5,367 bases of DNA from Candidatus Omnitrophica bacterium UBA5776 (GTDB lineage: Bacteria; Omnitrophota; Gorgyraeia; Gygaellales; Profunditerraquicolaceae), in NCBI GenBank assembly GCA_002418595.1, contig DIEK01000046.1:2386-7752 (forward strand), in the 5' to 3' direction. Both the position numbers and the translations under genes were made by a program. Position 1 is the first letter of the stretch. Each line of letters opens with the position of its first letter. The notes beneath the pieces were generated by a model. The model had not been told where the DNA came from. It made no database searches and saw only the letters and a list, made by a program, of their open reading frames with translations. Positions 1-5,367 of this stretch are shown in pieces.

Positions 1-362
1 TCTTCTGTCCAAAGCCAACCTTGTTGTCTAAGTTTAAGAATAAGTTCCAAAACATACGTATGTCTCTCGCCATTGACTACTCGTTCCTTTATGTTAAGTA
101 TGAATGTCCCTGTTGGCTTAAGCACCCGCAAGAATTGCTCGCTGCGCTGGAAGAACCACTCAACGTATTTATCAGGTTTAATTCCTCCATAGGTATCCAT
201 TCTACTATCAGCATAAGGAGGGGAAGTAACAATAAGATCAAAATAATTATCTGGGAAATCACTAAGGACTTCCAGGCAGTCGCCTCTTAAGATATCTGTC
301 TTAACTTCTTTTGTTACTCCGTGTGTCGCAGTGATCATAGCCTCATACTGTTCCATAAACAT
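1..362 (-). CDS. Site-specific DNA methyltransferase (SPPY type), N-terminal part, cut by window edge
   Basis: Transfers a methyl group from S-adenosylmethionine to the exocyclic amino group of cytosine (N4) or adenine (N6) in DNA. About 120 N-terminal codons are visible and the frame runs open off the left edge. Residues 24-50 carry the family start pattern, ILRGDCLEVL followed by DLIVTSPPY; SPPY at 47-50 is catalytic motif IV. A second conserved block, FLRVLKPTGTFILNIKE, follows at about 77-93. Motif IV so near the N terminus means the SAM-binding FxG motif should lie in the missing C-terminal half. SPPY favours N4-cytosine but also occurs in N6-adenine enzymes. The ATG at 362 has GGAGG 5 nt upstream; a second ATG at 356 would be 11 nt away, and an in-frame stop lies just upstream of the SD. 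No restriction endonuclease is visible. The A+T-rich codon use differs from the operon to the right, which suggests an acquired gene. The family is clear; specificity is unknown. Confidence 0.9.
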   Translation of the reverse strand, partial: MFMEQYEAMITATHGVTKEVKTDILRGDCLEVLSDFPDNYFDLIVTSPPYADSRMDTYGGIKPDKYVEWFFQRSEQFLRVLKPTGTFILNIKERVVNGERHTYVLELILKLRQQGWLWTE

Positions 363-392
363 AAAAACCTCCGCTTTTTAGGCGAAGGTTTT
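363..392 (-). promoter_or_regulatory. Hairpin masking the methyltransferase ribosome binding site
   Basis: In the minus-strand RNA an 11-bp stem (arms 382-392 and 364-374, one G-U pair, 7-nt loop CUAAAAA) pairs the Shine-Dalgarno GGAGG (368-372) with CCUUC. The stem runs into a U-tract directly before the start codon, so it also looks like an intrinsic terminator. It would either hide the ribosome binding site or stop transcription before the gene, unless the stem is opened. The pairing is seen directly in the sequence; the regulatory role is inferred. Confidence 0.6.
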
Positions 393-404
393 AGTTATAT
401 TAAC

Positions 405-433
405 GTGGCAGTTCCCCCTTCAAACGATACCAC
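405..433 (-). promoter_or_regulatory. Upstream hairpin in the methyltransferase leader RNA
   Basis: In the minus-strand RNA GUGGUA (433-428) pairs with UGCCAC (410-405), with one G-U pair. An inner helix GUUU/GAAC (425-422 with 414-411) follows a 2-nt bulge and closes a G-rich loop GAAGGGG. Together with the hairpin over the ribosome binding site it makes a compact structured leader of about 80 nt between promoter and start codon. I do not recognise it as a known riboswitch class. Confidence 0.4.
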
Positions 434-450
434 TTCAAGTTATTGTCCTT

Positions 451-479
451 TTTATACACCCGCTCCTCCTAAATGTCAA
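451..479 (-). promoter_or_regulatory. Sigma-70-type promoter of the methyltransferase gene
   Basis: On the minus strand a perfect -35 TTGACA (479-474) is separated by exactly 17 bp from -10 TATAAA (456-451), one base from consensus. Transcription would begin near 444 and give a leader of about 80 nt before the ATG at 362. No other gene lies between, so this is the methyltransferase promoter. It looks strong and host-like, so any restraint on expression would have to come from the leader or a repressor. Confidence 0.75.
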
Positions 480-502
480 GCATGATATTATCTAATCAAC
501 CA

Positions 503-532
503 TTGAGTATTTATACCCCTAATAGTATAAAT
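503..532 (+). promoter_or_regulatory. Divergent plus-strand promoter with overlapping palindrome
   Basis: TTGAGT (503-508), a 17-bp spacer and TATAAA (526-531) form a fair sigma-70 promoter pointing right, away from the methyltransferase promoter. A perfect 8-bp inverted repeat, ATTTATAC (509-516) and GTATAAAT (525-532) around an 8-bp spacer, fills the space between -35 and -10 and covers the -10. That is where a dimeric repressor would block RNA polymerase. The region is A+T-rich, so either element could be chance. No protein gene lies downstream on this strand; a transcript would run into the hairpin cluster. Confidence 0.35.
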
Positions 533-573
533 TTATTATAAGATTTATGTGTAATTTAACAAGAGTTTTCTAA

Positions 574-589
574 TGATACTCGTGATACT
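574..589. repeat. Short tandem heptamer TGATACT x2
   Basis: TGATACT occurs at 574-580 and 583-589, separated by CG, a period of 9 bp. It sits in A+T-rich DNA of 533-640 that holds nothing else I can name. It could be a half-site pair for a DNA-binding protein or simply chance. Confidence 0.3.
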
Positions 590-641
590 TGCAGACTCAA
601 TACGCGTTTGGTAAAAAGAAATAGCAAAAATCATTGGACCG

Positions 642-652
642 CATGTTGGAGT
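642..652. repeat. Partial copy of the tRNA-Lys T-arm
   Basis: CATGTTGGAGT at 642-652 is identical to 842-852, the 3' T-stem and part of the T-loop of the minus-strand tRNA-Lys gene. With one-base indels the similarity continues for a further 8 bp or so (CGA, CCA). The copy does not continue into the rest of the tRNA, and its opposite T-stem strand no longer pairs, so it is not a second tRNA gene. It could be a remnant attachment site or part of a tRNA-derived repeat; similarity by chance is possible but not the likeliest reading. Confidence 0.45.
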
Positions 653-779
653 GCGACCAGGTCGTAGCTTCGCTACTCCCCAGAGGGGCCCTGCCCCTCT
701 GGCGCCTCGCCACTTTGTGGCGGGCTGTCACCCCGAGTACGCGGGACAAGTTTTTTCCCGCACCCTTTTCTGGTTCGAC
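651..779. repeat. G+C-rich hairpin cluster bounded by imperfect inverted repeats
   Basis: An island of palindromes lies inside A+T-rich DNA. In order: CGACC-A-GGTCG (654-664); GTAGC-TTC-GCTAC (664-676); a perfect 10-bp stem CCAGAGGGGC with loop CCT (680-702); CGCCAC-TTT-GTGGCG (708-722); and GCGGGA/TCCCGC with a 9-nt loop (741-761). Three of the stems have 3-nt loops. The outer ends GTGCGACCAG (651-660) and CTGGTTCGAC (770-779) are inverted repeats matching at 8 of 10 positions, so the whole could close into a branched fold. This fits a small non-autonomous palindromic repeat or a structured RNA. No transposase or known family is evident. Confidence 0.55.
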
Positions 780-781
780 AT

Positions 782-804
782 AGCCATTATCTATGGGGCT
801 TTTT
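782..804 (+). terminator. Possible weak intrinsic terminator, plus strand
   Basis: AGCC (782-785) can pair with GGCT (797-800) and is followed by TTTTT; an alternative stem CATAG/CTATG (779-783 with 791-795) overlaps it. Either hairpin is short, so termination would be modest. It lies where a transcript from the plus-strand promoter at 503-531 would end after crossing the hairpin cluster. Confidence 0.3.
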
Positions 805-836
805 ATTATCCTATCTGAACTTTCGCGCGGAAATTA

Positions 837-909
837 TGGGCCATGTTGGAGTCGAACCAACGACCTTGACATTAAGAGTGTCCTGCTCTGCCAATTGAGC
901 TAATGGCCC
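837..909 (-). tRNA. tRNA-Lys (anticodon CTT)
   Basis: The 73-nt cloverleaf is complete. The acceptor stem GGGCCAT/ATGGCCC (909-903 with 844-838) is perfect, the D-stem GCTC/GAGC has GG in its loop, the anticodon loop is CTCTTAA with anticodon CTT for the AAG codon, and the T-arm is GTTGG-TTCGACT-CCAAC. The discriminator base is A. The 3' CCA is not encoded (TAA follows), so a CCA-adding enzyme must finish it. The top anticodon-stem pair is a G-A mismatch (positions 27-43). The body resembles bacterial lysine tRNAs. No clear terminator follows it. Confidence 0.95.
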
Positions 910-950
910 TGAACTATCGCTTTATAGGTAAGATTGCAACGGAGAGTTAA

Positions 951-978
951 ATTATATCATAAACCGGAGATCACGCAA
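951..978 (-). promoter_or_regulatory. Extended -10 promoter of the tRNA-Lys gene
   Basis: On the minus strand a perfect TATAAT (956-951) is preceded by TGA, giving the extended -10 form TGnTATAAT. A partial -35, TTGCGT (978-973), lies 16 bp upstream. Transcription from about 944 would leave a leader of roughly 35 nt to be trimmed by RNase P at 909. It sits in the 103-bp gap after the operon's last stop codon, where I see no convincing operon terminator. Confidence 0.7.
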
Positions 979-1012
979 GTGTTGTTTTTCCGAAGGATGG
1001 ATCCGTCTTTCC

Positions 1013-3229
1013 TTATACTATTGTTTTTAACCTGTAAAACGCCACTAAGTTGAATAAGGCGATGGCGAAGCAGGTCTGGACGATACCCAGTATGGGCACC
1101 CAAAAGGCGCTTACAAGCAGCGCGCCCAGGCAGGAACCCAGGAGATCCACTCCGTAGATCAATCCGCCTGTGCGGGATATGGCTGCCGGCGCCGGTGAGT
1201 ATATGTTGTTCGCCAATGGAAACTGATAACCGGTGATGTATCCGGCTGCTGCGGAAAGCAAAGGAAAGAAAAGATTGGCGCCAAACCAAAGCAGGATATC
1301 CGGTTGTCTAAGAGCTAAGAGGCGAAGCGTCGCACAGAGAAACAGAGCGTAGAACACAAATATCAACTGCATTTTTCTGAAACGGCTCAAAGCAGCTTCT
1401 GAAGAGAAATTCATCCCGCGCCCCGCTCCCAGCACCAACCCCAGCATAAAAGAAGTAAGTATCACCCCCAGCTTGTAAAAAACAATCCCGTAGATAGACT
1501 GGAAGGCCAGGAGGATGATCATCTGGAAGCCCATGGCGCTGAAGCCGCCGGTTACGCAGGCCGGTACAACCGCCCCTCTCACTCCCCTTTTACGCCCGGC
1601 GAACAACATAACAATTGCCAGCGCCGCCACTACCACCCAGATCAACCGTGCGGTCACCGCAGCAAGCAGCGCGCAGACCAGCGGATGCCGGAAACGGCTA
1701 AGCCAGGAGATATTGGCATAATAATAGCTTATCGGACGCTCATCGCTGTTCAACGGCCCGCTATAACGCTGCTTCAATATCCGCTCAAGATAATCCACGC
1801 GCTCGGCAGAAAGCCGCGAGAAAAGATAAGCGCCGCAGACATAGGAAAGGCGCAGACCGCGCTCCTCTATGCGTCTGACAAGCAGTTCATAATCATAAGT
1901 GAGCGCTCCCGTGGTATCGGAGGCAAGAAAATAAGCCGTATCCCCGGGAATGGCCTTGACCTCGCCGAAGACCTCTTTTAACGCGGCGTATATCGACCGC
2001 AGCAGCAGCGCATTTTCCCGGCGGATATAGTTCTCCGAAGAGGAGAGCGATATTGAGAAGACCCCTCTCTGCTTGAGAATGCTCTTCAGTTCACGGAAGA
2101 ATTCCAAGGTATAGTAACGGTTAAGCTGCGCAGTAAGCGGGTCGCCGAGATTGATGATCACGCAGTCATATTTCTTTTTGTTGTATTTGATAAATCTCCG
2201 GGCGTCGATGTTATGCACGGACAGGCGCTTATCCAGGAATACCTCCAAATACTCCGGCGCAAGATGACTGCGCGCCATTTCGATATTCAGAGGATCAAGC
2301 TCGACATAATCAAGCTCATCCACCGGTTCGCTGAGCGTCTCTCGCACCGCCTCTATGCCCGCCCCTGCCATCAGCACCCTGCGCGGCGCCTGGTGTTGCA
2401 ATAACGCCAGGTGCGCCTTCTCCTCCGCGGAAGGCTTATCCGGAACGCTGTAAATGCGCATACCATCGTAGAAAAAAGAAACCTGGCCCCGGTCCGCGAT
2501 AAGAGTGAGGCTGCCGTAAAGGGAATTGCGGTTATCTATTACCTCTGAACCGCGCCAGCGCGCCTTCAGCGAAGCGGATTCAAGTTCCTGCCAACCGGGA
2601 GAGAAGGAAAGATACGCCAGGAATCCAAACAAAAGAATGGAACAGACGCGCGCGGACAGAACCTTCCAGCTTGTACCCGCGCTCCTGAGAAGCAGCAGGG
2701 CCGCCGATAAAGCCAATGCCGCCAGAACGGCGATAATCTGTAATACGCCGTAGACGCGTATCAGATACAGGCTCACGCTGAAACCGCCCGCCATCGAACC
2801 GAGCGATTCCAGCAAATACGTTTTGCCGGCATTGCTCAAGCGGCAAGACAAGCTGAACATAAAACCCGGGAATCCACAGGCCGGGAGAAACACCAGCAGC
2901 CCGGCCTCGGCCATACGCGGCAGAGAAACCACTTCTCCTGCGGCGACACCCAGATAATCCCGGATCGAACGTATCTCAAGAAGGCAAAGGAACAGCAGAA
3001 CAGCCAGACAGATGAAACAGACGGCAAGCGCAAACCGTTTATTTCTTATCCTGTCCGCCTGCCTGCCCAAAGCAAAAGCGGACAAGCCGGCGGACGCCAG
3101 CCATGCCGCCAGCGCCACGCCCAGGGAAAGCTCGTTGCCGCCGAAAGAAACCAGGAACTCTCGCAAAAAAAGCACCTGGGCGGACATAGCGATAAAACCG
3201 ATAACTATAACAGATAAACTGTCAACCAT
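1013..3229 (-). CDS. Fused membrane / spermidine-synthase-like protein
   Basis: A protein of 738 residues with three parts: about six to seven membrane helices (roughly 4-209), a soluble Rossmann methyltransferase-fold domain like spermidine synthase (about 230-510), and about six more helices (515-735). The central domain has YGSLTLI (238-244), a nucleotide-binding GAG (289-291) where true synthases have GGGDG, VELDP (309-313), D342 in NIDARRF, and INLGDP (359-364) where synthases have DSSDP or DSTDP, so the catalytic aspartate is Asn360. AQLNRYYT (367-374) and NSDERPISYYY (494-504) recall membrane-fused family members. Polyamine synthesis is therefore doubtful; binding of a SAM-like ligand or a transport or membrane-enzyme role is possible. 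The ATG start lies 9 bp after the CcdA-like gene, with no strong Shine-Dalgarno, which suggests translational coupling. It is the last gene of the operon. Confidence 0.85.
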   Translation of the reverse strand: MVDSLSVIVIGFIAMSAQVLFLREFLVSFGGNELSLGVALAAWLASAGLSAFALGRQADRIRNKRFALAVCFICLAVLLFLCLLEIRSIRDYLGVAAGEVVSLPRMAEAGLLVFLPACGFPGFMFSLSCRLSNAGKTYLLESLGSMAGGFSVSLYLIRVYGVLQIIAVLAALALSAALLLLRSAGTSWKVLSARVCSILLFGFLAYLSFSPGWQELESASLKARWRGSEVIDNRNSLYGSLTLIADRGQVSFFYDGMRIYSVPDKPSAEEKAHLALLQHQAPRRVLMAGAGIEAVRETLSEPVDELDYVELDPLNIEMARSHLAPEYLEVFLDKRLSVHNIDARRFIKYNKKKYDCVIINLGDPLTAQLNRYYTLEFFRELKSILKQRGVFSISLSSSENYIRRENALLLRSIYAALKEVFGEVKAIPGDTAYFLASDTTGALTYDYELLVRRIEERGLRLSYVCGAYLFSRLSAERVDYLERILKQRYSGPLNSDERPISYYYANISWLSRFRHPLVCALLAAVTARLIWVVVAALAIVMLFAGRKRGVRGAVVPACVTGGFSAMGFQMIILLAFQSIYGIVFYKLGVILTSFMLGLVLGAGRGMNFSSEAALSRFRKMQLIFVFYALFLCATLRLLALRQPDILLWFGANLFFPLLSAAAGYITGYQFPLANNIYSPAPAAISRTGGLIYGVDLLGSCLGALLVSAFWVPILGIVQTCFAIALFNLVAFYRLKTIV

Positions 3230-3238
3230 ATGCCGTTA

Positions 3239-3889
3239 TTACCGGGTTAATATCAACAATACTCCCATAATTATCATCACTGCCGCAAAGGCCATTCTGA
3301 AAACATATCTCCCCTTTTCCGAGCGTATTAATTTCAACGGCAGGTATTTCAGCAGTCCGGCGGCCGGGACGATCACCAGCAGTCCGGCGAATACTATACC
3401 CAACCCGAAAGCAAGCCCGTAGCAGGCGCCGCCGAGAAAGTTATGAGAAATAAGTGTTATTTCCGAAAGCACGAGCATAAGCGGAACGCACGGGGCGGCT
3501 CCCACGCTGAAGCCGAGCGCGAACAACCCGGCCGACGGAACGTTCCCCTGCATCTGCCGGCAGACTTTTTTATCGAAGATAATGATCAAGCCCAGCAATA
3601 TGCTGATCGTGCCGGCCAGCGGCGTGAAGAAAGAAGAAAGCGGGGTGCCGCCGAAGAATCTTCGCAGCAGCCAGGCGGACATACCGGCCAGCGCTCCCAG
3701 CAGTGTGTAGGCGAGCAGTCTGCCGCCGAAGAAGAAAAAAAAGTCTCCGAACAAACGCGGCCATTTCCTACCGGAGGCGGCGGCGTAGGCGGCCAACAGA
3801 GGCATACAGGAAAGCATGCATGGCCCGGATATCCCCAGGATAAAACCCAGGGAAACAAGCTGAAAAAAAGCGGCGGCGTTGTTTAACAC
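3239..3889 (-). CDS. CcdA/DsbD-family thiol-redox membrane protein
   Basis: A protein of 216 residues with six predicted helices (about 10-36, 48-72, 84-105, 118-146, 150-178, 193-214), the usual size for CcdA-type proteins. These move reducing equivalents from cytoplasmic thioredoxin across the membrane to extracytoplasmic thiol proteins, for example in cytochrome c maturation. The paired signatures are GPCMLSCMP (22-30, C24 and C28) in helix 1 and GAAPCVP (130-136, C134) in helix 4; C24 and C134 would be the redox pair. The GPCxxSCxP form resembles the DsbD_2 subgroup, often labelled sulfite exporter TauE/SafE-like by databases. The start is GTG at 3889, with GGAGAG about 9 nt upstream inside the end of the radical SAM gene; an in-frame TTG at 3904 is a less likely alternative. 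It ends in a double stop TAATAA. No cytochrome c or thioredoxin gene is visible, so its partner is unknown. Confidence 0.85.
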   Translation of the reverse strand: MLNNAAAFFQLVSLGFILGISGPCMLSCMPLLAAYAAASGRKWPRLFGDFFFFFGGRLLAYTLLGALAGMSAWLLRRFFGGTPLSSFFTPLAGTISILLGLIIIFDKKVCRQMQGNVPSAGLFALGFSVGAAPCVPLMLVLSEITLISHNFLGGACYGLAFGLGIVFAGLLVIVPAAGLLKYLPLKLIRSEKGRYVFRMAFAAVMIIMGVLLILTR

Positions 3890-3893
3890 AACA

Positions 3894-4985
3894 TCATTCT
3901 CTCCAAATCCCGGGCACCTGATGACCGCAGAATTTGCATTTGCCGTCCATTATATTGTTCTCGGTTATACGGTATCCGCTCCGGCCCACAAGCAGTTTGT
4001 CGCATTGCGGGCAGTAAGTACTTTCAGCGTAGTGACCGGGGACATTGCCGATATAGACGTATTTCAAACCGCATTCCATGGCTATGCGGCGGCATTCCTG
4101 TAGTTTCTCCACCGGCGTCGGAGGCAGATTGGCCAGGCGGTAGGCAGGTATAAAACGGCTGAAATGCACCGGGACACTATCGCCCAGATTCTCTCTTATC
4201 CAAAGGCACATCTCGCGAACCTTTTGCGGGTCGTCGTTCTCCCCGGGTATGACCAAATTAGTCAATTCCAGCCAGACACCGGCTGACTTGATCTCCTTCA
4301 GAGTCCGCAGGACAGGTTCAAGCTCGGCCATCATACCCATCTTGTTGTAGAATTCCCTGCTGAACCCCTTGATATCCACATTGACCGCGTCCATATACTG
4401 CAAAAGTTCTTTGAGCGGTCCGGGGTTTATATAACCGCAGCTGTGCATGCCGTTCTTCAATCCCTTTTTCCTCGCCATCCTGGCGGTGTCCAGCATATAT
4501 TCGTAGAAAACCGTCGGTTCGGTGTAGGTATAGACGACGAATTTACAACCGCTTTGAACGGTTTTGTTAACAACCTCTTCCGGCGGCAGATTATAACACT
4601 CCACCTCGTCCGGTCTGGATTGCGATATCTGCCAGTTCTGACAGAACAAACAACGCATATTGCACCCGGCCACGGCAATGGAAAAAGCCGTCTCTCCAGG
4701 CATAACGTGGAAAAACGGCTTCTTTTCTATAGGGTCGACGTGCACGGCCACCGGATTGCCGTAACCTAATGTATAAAGCGTGCCGTCCCTGTTGACGCGC
4801 ACGGTGCAGACGCCGCGCTGGTTTACGTCCAGAGTGCACTGGCGCGGGCAGAGCAGGCAGCGCACGGTCTTATCCTTGACCTTCTCCCAGTAAGAGGCTT
4901 TTTTAGAACCTGCGCCGTCGTCCTGGGCATAGACAGGACTAAAAAAAATCAGCGCGGCCAGAATAAAAAACACCCTCTTATTCAT
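3894..4985 (-). CDS. amrS: AmmeMemoRadiSam-type radical SAM enzyme with N-terminal signal sequence
   Basis: A member of the PflA-like (COG1180) radical SAM family that occurs with AMMECR1 and Memo proteins; the reaction is not established to my knowledge. The 363 residues show CNMRCLFC (C108, C112, C115), which binds the 4Fe-4S cluster that cleaves SAM. An N-terminal cysteine set lies at C43, C46, C50 and C60, typical of this group, and a C-terminal zinc-ribbon-like pair at C325/C328 and C350/C353. HSCGYINPGPL (181-191) and NVDIKGF (202-208) are family blocks. Residues 1-20 form a signal peptide: K3-R4, a hydrophobic core and VYA before Q21. The ATG at 4985 overlaps the AMMECR1 stop by 8 bp, indicating coupled translation. 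The frame is open further, to an ATG at 5138, but that start would lie deep in AMMECR1 and bury the signal peptide. Export of a radical SAM enzyme would be unusual; a membrane anchor is an alternative. Confidence 0.92.
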   Translation of the reverse strand: MNKRVFFILAALIFFSPVYAQDDGAGSKKASYWEKVKDKTVRCLLCPRQCTLDVNQRGVCTVRVNRDGTLYTLGYGNPVAVHVDPIEKKPFFHVMPGETAFSIAVAGCNMRCLFCQNWQISQSRPDEVECYNLPPEEVVNKTVQSGCKFVVYTYTEPTVFYEYMLDTARMARKKGLKNGMHSCGYINPGPLKELLQYMDAVNVDIKGFSREFYNKMGMMAELEPVLRTLKEIKSAGVWLELTNLVIPGENDDPQKVREMCLWIRENLGDSVPVHFSRFIPAYRLANLPPTPVEKLQECRRIAMECGLKYVYIGNVPGHYAESTYCPQCDKLLVGRSGYRITENNIMDGKCKFCGHQVPGIWRE

Positions 4986-5367
4986 CTTCCGAGAATATGT
5001 CGGCTGTGAAGATATACAGATCAGTGTCGCTATTTTTCCAGGCGTCAGCCGGTAATCCCGCTTTTTGCCGGCAAAGCTCGTCCAGGAATTCCTCTTTGCT
5101 CCAGCCGGTTTCAACGGCGACCTGCGGCAGGAAGACACCGCTGCGAAAACCGTTCCTGACCATCACGCCGTGAGTACCCATCACGATATCATCCGCTGAA
5201 TCCGCTTTCTCCAGCGGGGAGAGCACGGATATTTCGATACCGATATCTTTCATCTCTCCCGGCTCGACCGCCACGAAACGCGGGTCGTTTACAGCCGCCT
5301 CCACCGCCATGTCTCTTATGGTCAGACACAACGGCTGCACACCCACCATATTCCCTATACAGCCGCG
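4978..5367 (-). CDS. amrA: AMMECR1-domain protein, C-terminal part, cut by window edge
   Basis: The last 129 residues are visible and the frame runs open to the right edge. The first codons read RGCIGN, the hallmark hexapeptide region of AMMECR1 domains (LRGCIG). Next come a DPRF block, EISVLSPLE (about 52-60), and GTHGVMVRNGFRSGVFLPQV (about 71-90), the last resembling the family's conserved G.hG..... G.FLPQV segment. Roughly 60 N-terminal residues should lie outside the window. The ATG at 5349 is internal to the conserved motif and is not the real start. AMMECR1 proteins are of unproven biochemical function; in bacteria and archaea they often adjoin or fuse to Memo and pair with the radical SAM gene, as here. 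Its stop overlaps the next gene by 8 bp. Memo is not seen and may be upstream or fused at the missing N terminus. Confidence 0.93.
   Translation of the reverse strand, partial: RGCIGNMVGVQPLCLTIRDMAVEAAVNDPRFVAVEPGEMKDIGIEISVLSPLEKADSADDIVMGTHGVMVRNGFRSGVFLPQVAVETGWSKEEFLDELCRQKAGLPADAWKNSDTDLYIFTADIFSEDE

Noticed and set aside
363..444. Resemblance of the methyltransferase leader to a T-box (GUGGUAUCG followed by a terminator-like hairpin).
   Set aside because: The T-box core is only loosely matched, the 80-nt leader is too short for a Stem I with specifier loop, and a DNA methyltransferase is not a usual T-box target.
642..664. A second tRNA gene or tRNA pseudogene beside tRNA-Lys.
   Set aside because: Only T-arm-like sequence is present; the T-stem no longer pairs and no acceptor, D or anticodon arms can be built.
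599..779. A minus-strand reading frame open for about 60 codons through the hairpin cluster.
   Set aside because: It has no good start codon with a ribosome binding site, its composition is set by the palindromes, and the peptide is Arg-rich with no recognisable domain. Openness is expected by chance in G+C-rich palindromic DNA.
651..779. CRISPR array or integron attC site.
   Set aside because: The stems are all different in sequence, with no repeated unit and spacer, and there is no attC core pattern or nearby cas or integrase gene.
961..1012. Terminator of the four-gene operon after the last stop codon.
   Set aside because: AAGGA/TCCTT can pair weakly, but there is no stable stem followed by a T-run on the minus strand, so I do not annotate one.
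3443..3886. Long plus-strand open frames opposite the CcdA-like and membrane protein genes (also at 3012-3422 and 4443-4769).
   Set aside because: They are antisense shadows: low-complexity, charged or Gln/Gly-rich translations without domains, lying over clearly family-matching genes on the minus strand.
4986..5139. Longer form of the radical SAM protein starting at the ATG at 5138.
   Set aside because: The extra 51 residues overlap conserved AMMECR1 coding sequence in another frame, have no family resemblance, and would bury a well-formed signal peptide. The ATG at 4985 gives the usual family arrangement.

Overview
The window reads as bacterial chromosome from a lineage outside the common model groups. 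It carries a minus-strand run of four genes built around an AmmeMemoRadiSam (AMMECR1 / Memo / radical SAM) locus, next to a tRNA-Lys gene and an A+T-rich accessory-looking stretch. Signal-peptide and membrane-protein style, moderate G+C in the operon and the combination of AmrS with a CcdA-like protein and a membrane-fused spermidine-synthase-like protein would fit an uncultivated Gram-negative phylum such as Omnitrophota. That placement is a guess from style and not a demonstrated assignment.

Right-hand part (5367 down to 1013, all minus strand). An AMMECR1-domain gene enters from beyond the right edge. It overlaps by 8 bp the gene for a radical SAM enzyme of the AmmeMemoRadiSam type, whose best start gives it a Sec-type signal peptide. 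A 4-bp gap follows, then a six-helix CcdA/DsbD-type thiol-redox membrane protein, a 9-bp gap, and a 738-residue protein with a spermidine-synthase-like Rossmann domain between two blocks of membrane helices. The tight spacing indicates a single transcript. The shared theme is the membrane and extracytoplasmic redox or metal chemistry, but no substrate can be named. The Memo partner is not seen and may lie just upstream, outside the window.

Middle (1012 to 837). A complete tRNA-Lys(CTT) gene on the minus strand has its own extended -10 promoter in the short gap after the operon.

Left-hand part (836 to 1). This stretch is base-compositionally different: A+T-rich with one sharply G+C-rich island. 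The island (about 642-779) is a cluster of tight hairpins bounded by imperfect inverted repeats, and its outer edge repeats part of the adjacent tRNA T-arm. Back-to-back promoter-like sequences lie at about 451-531. The minus-strand one is close to sigma-70 consensus and drives a DNA methyltransferase gene that runs off the left edge, through a leader whose last hairpin buries the ribosome binding site. The plus-strand one faces the hairpin cluster and could produce a structured RNA of about 265 nt ending near 804.
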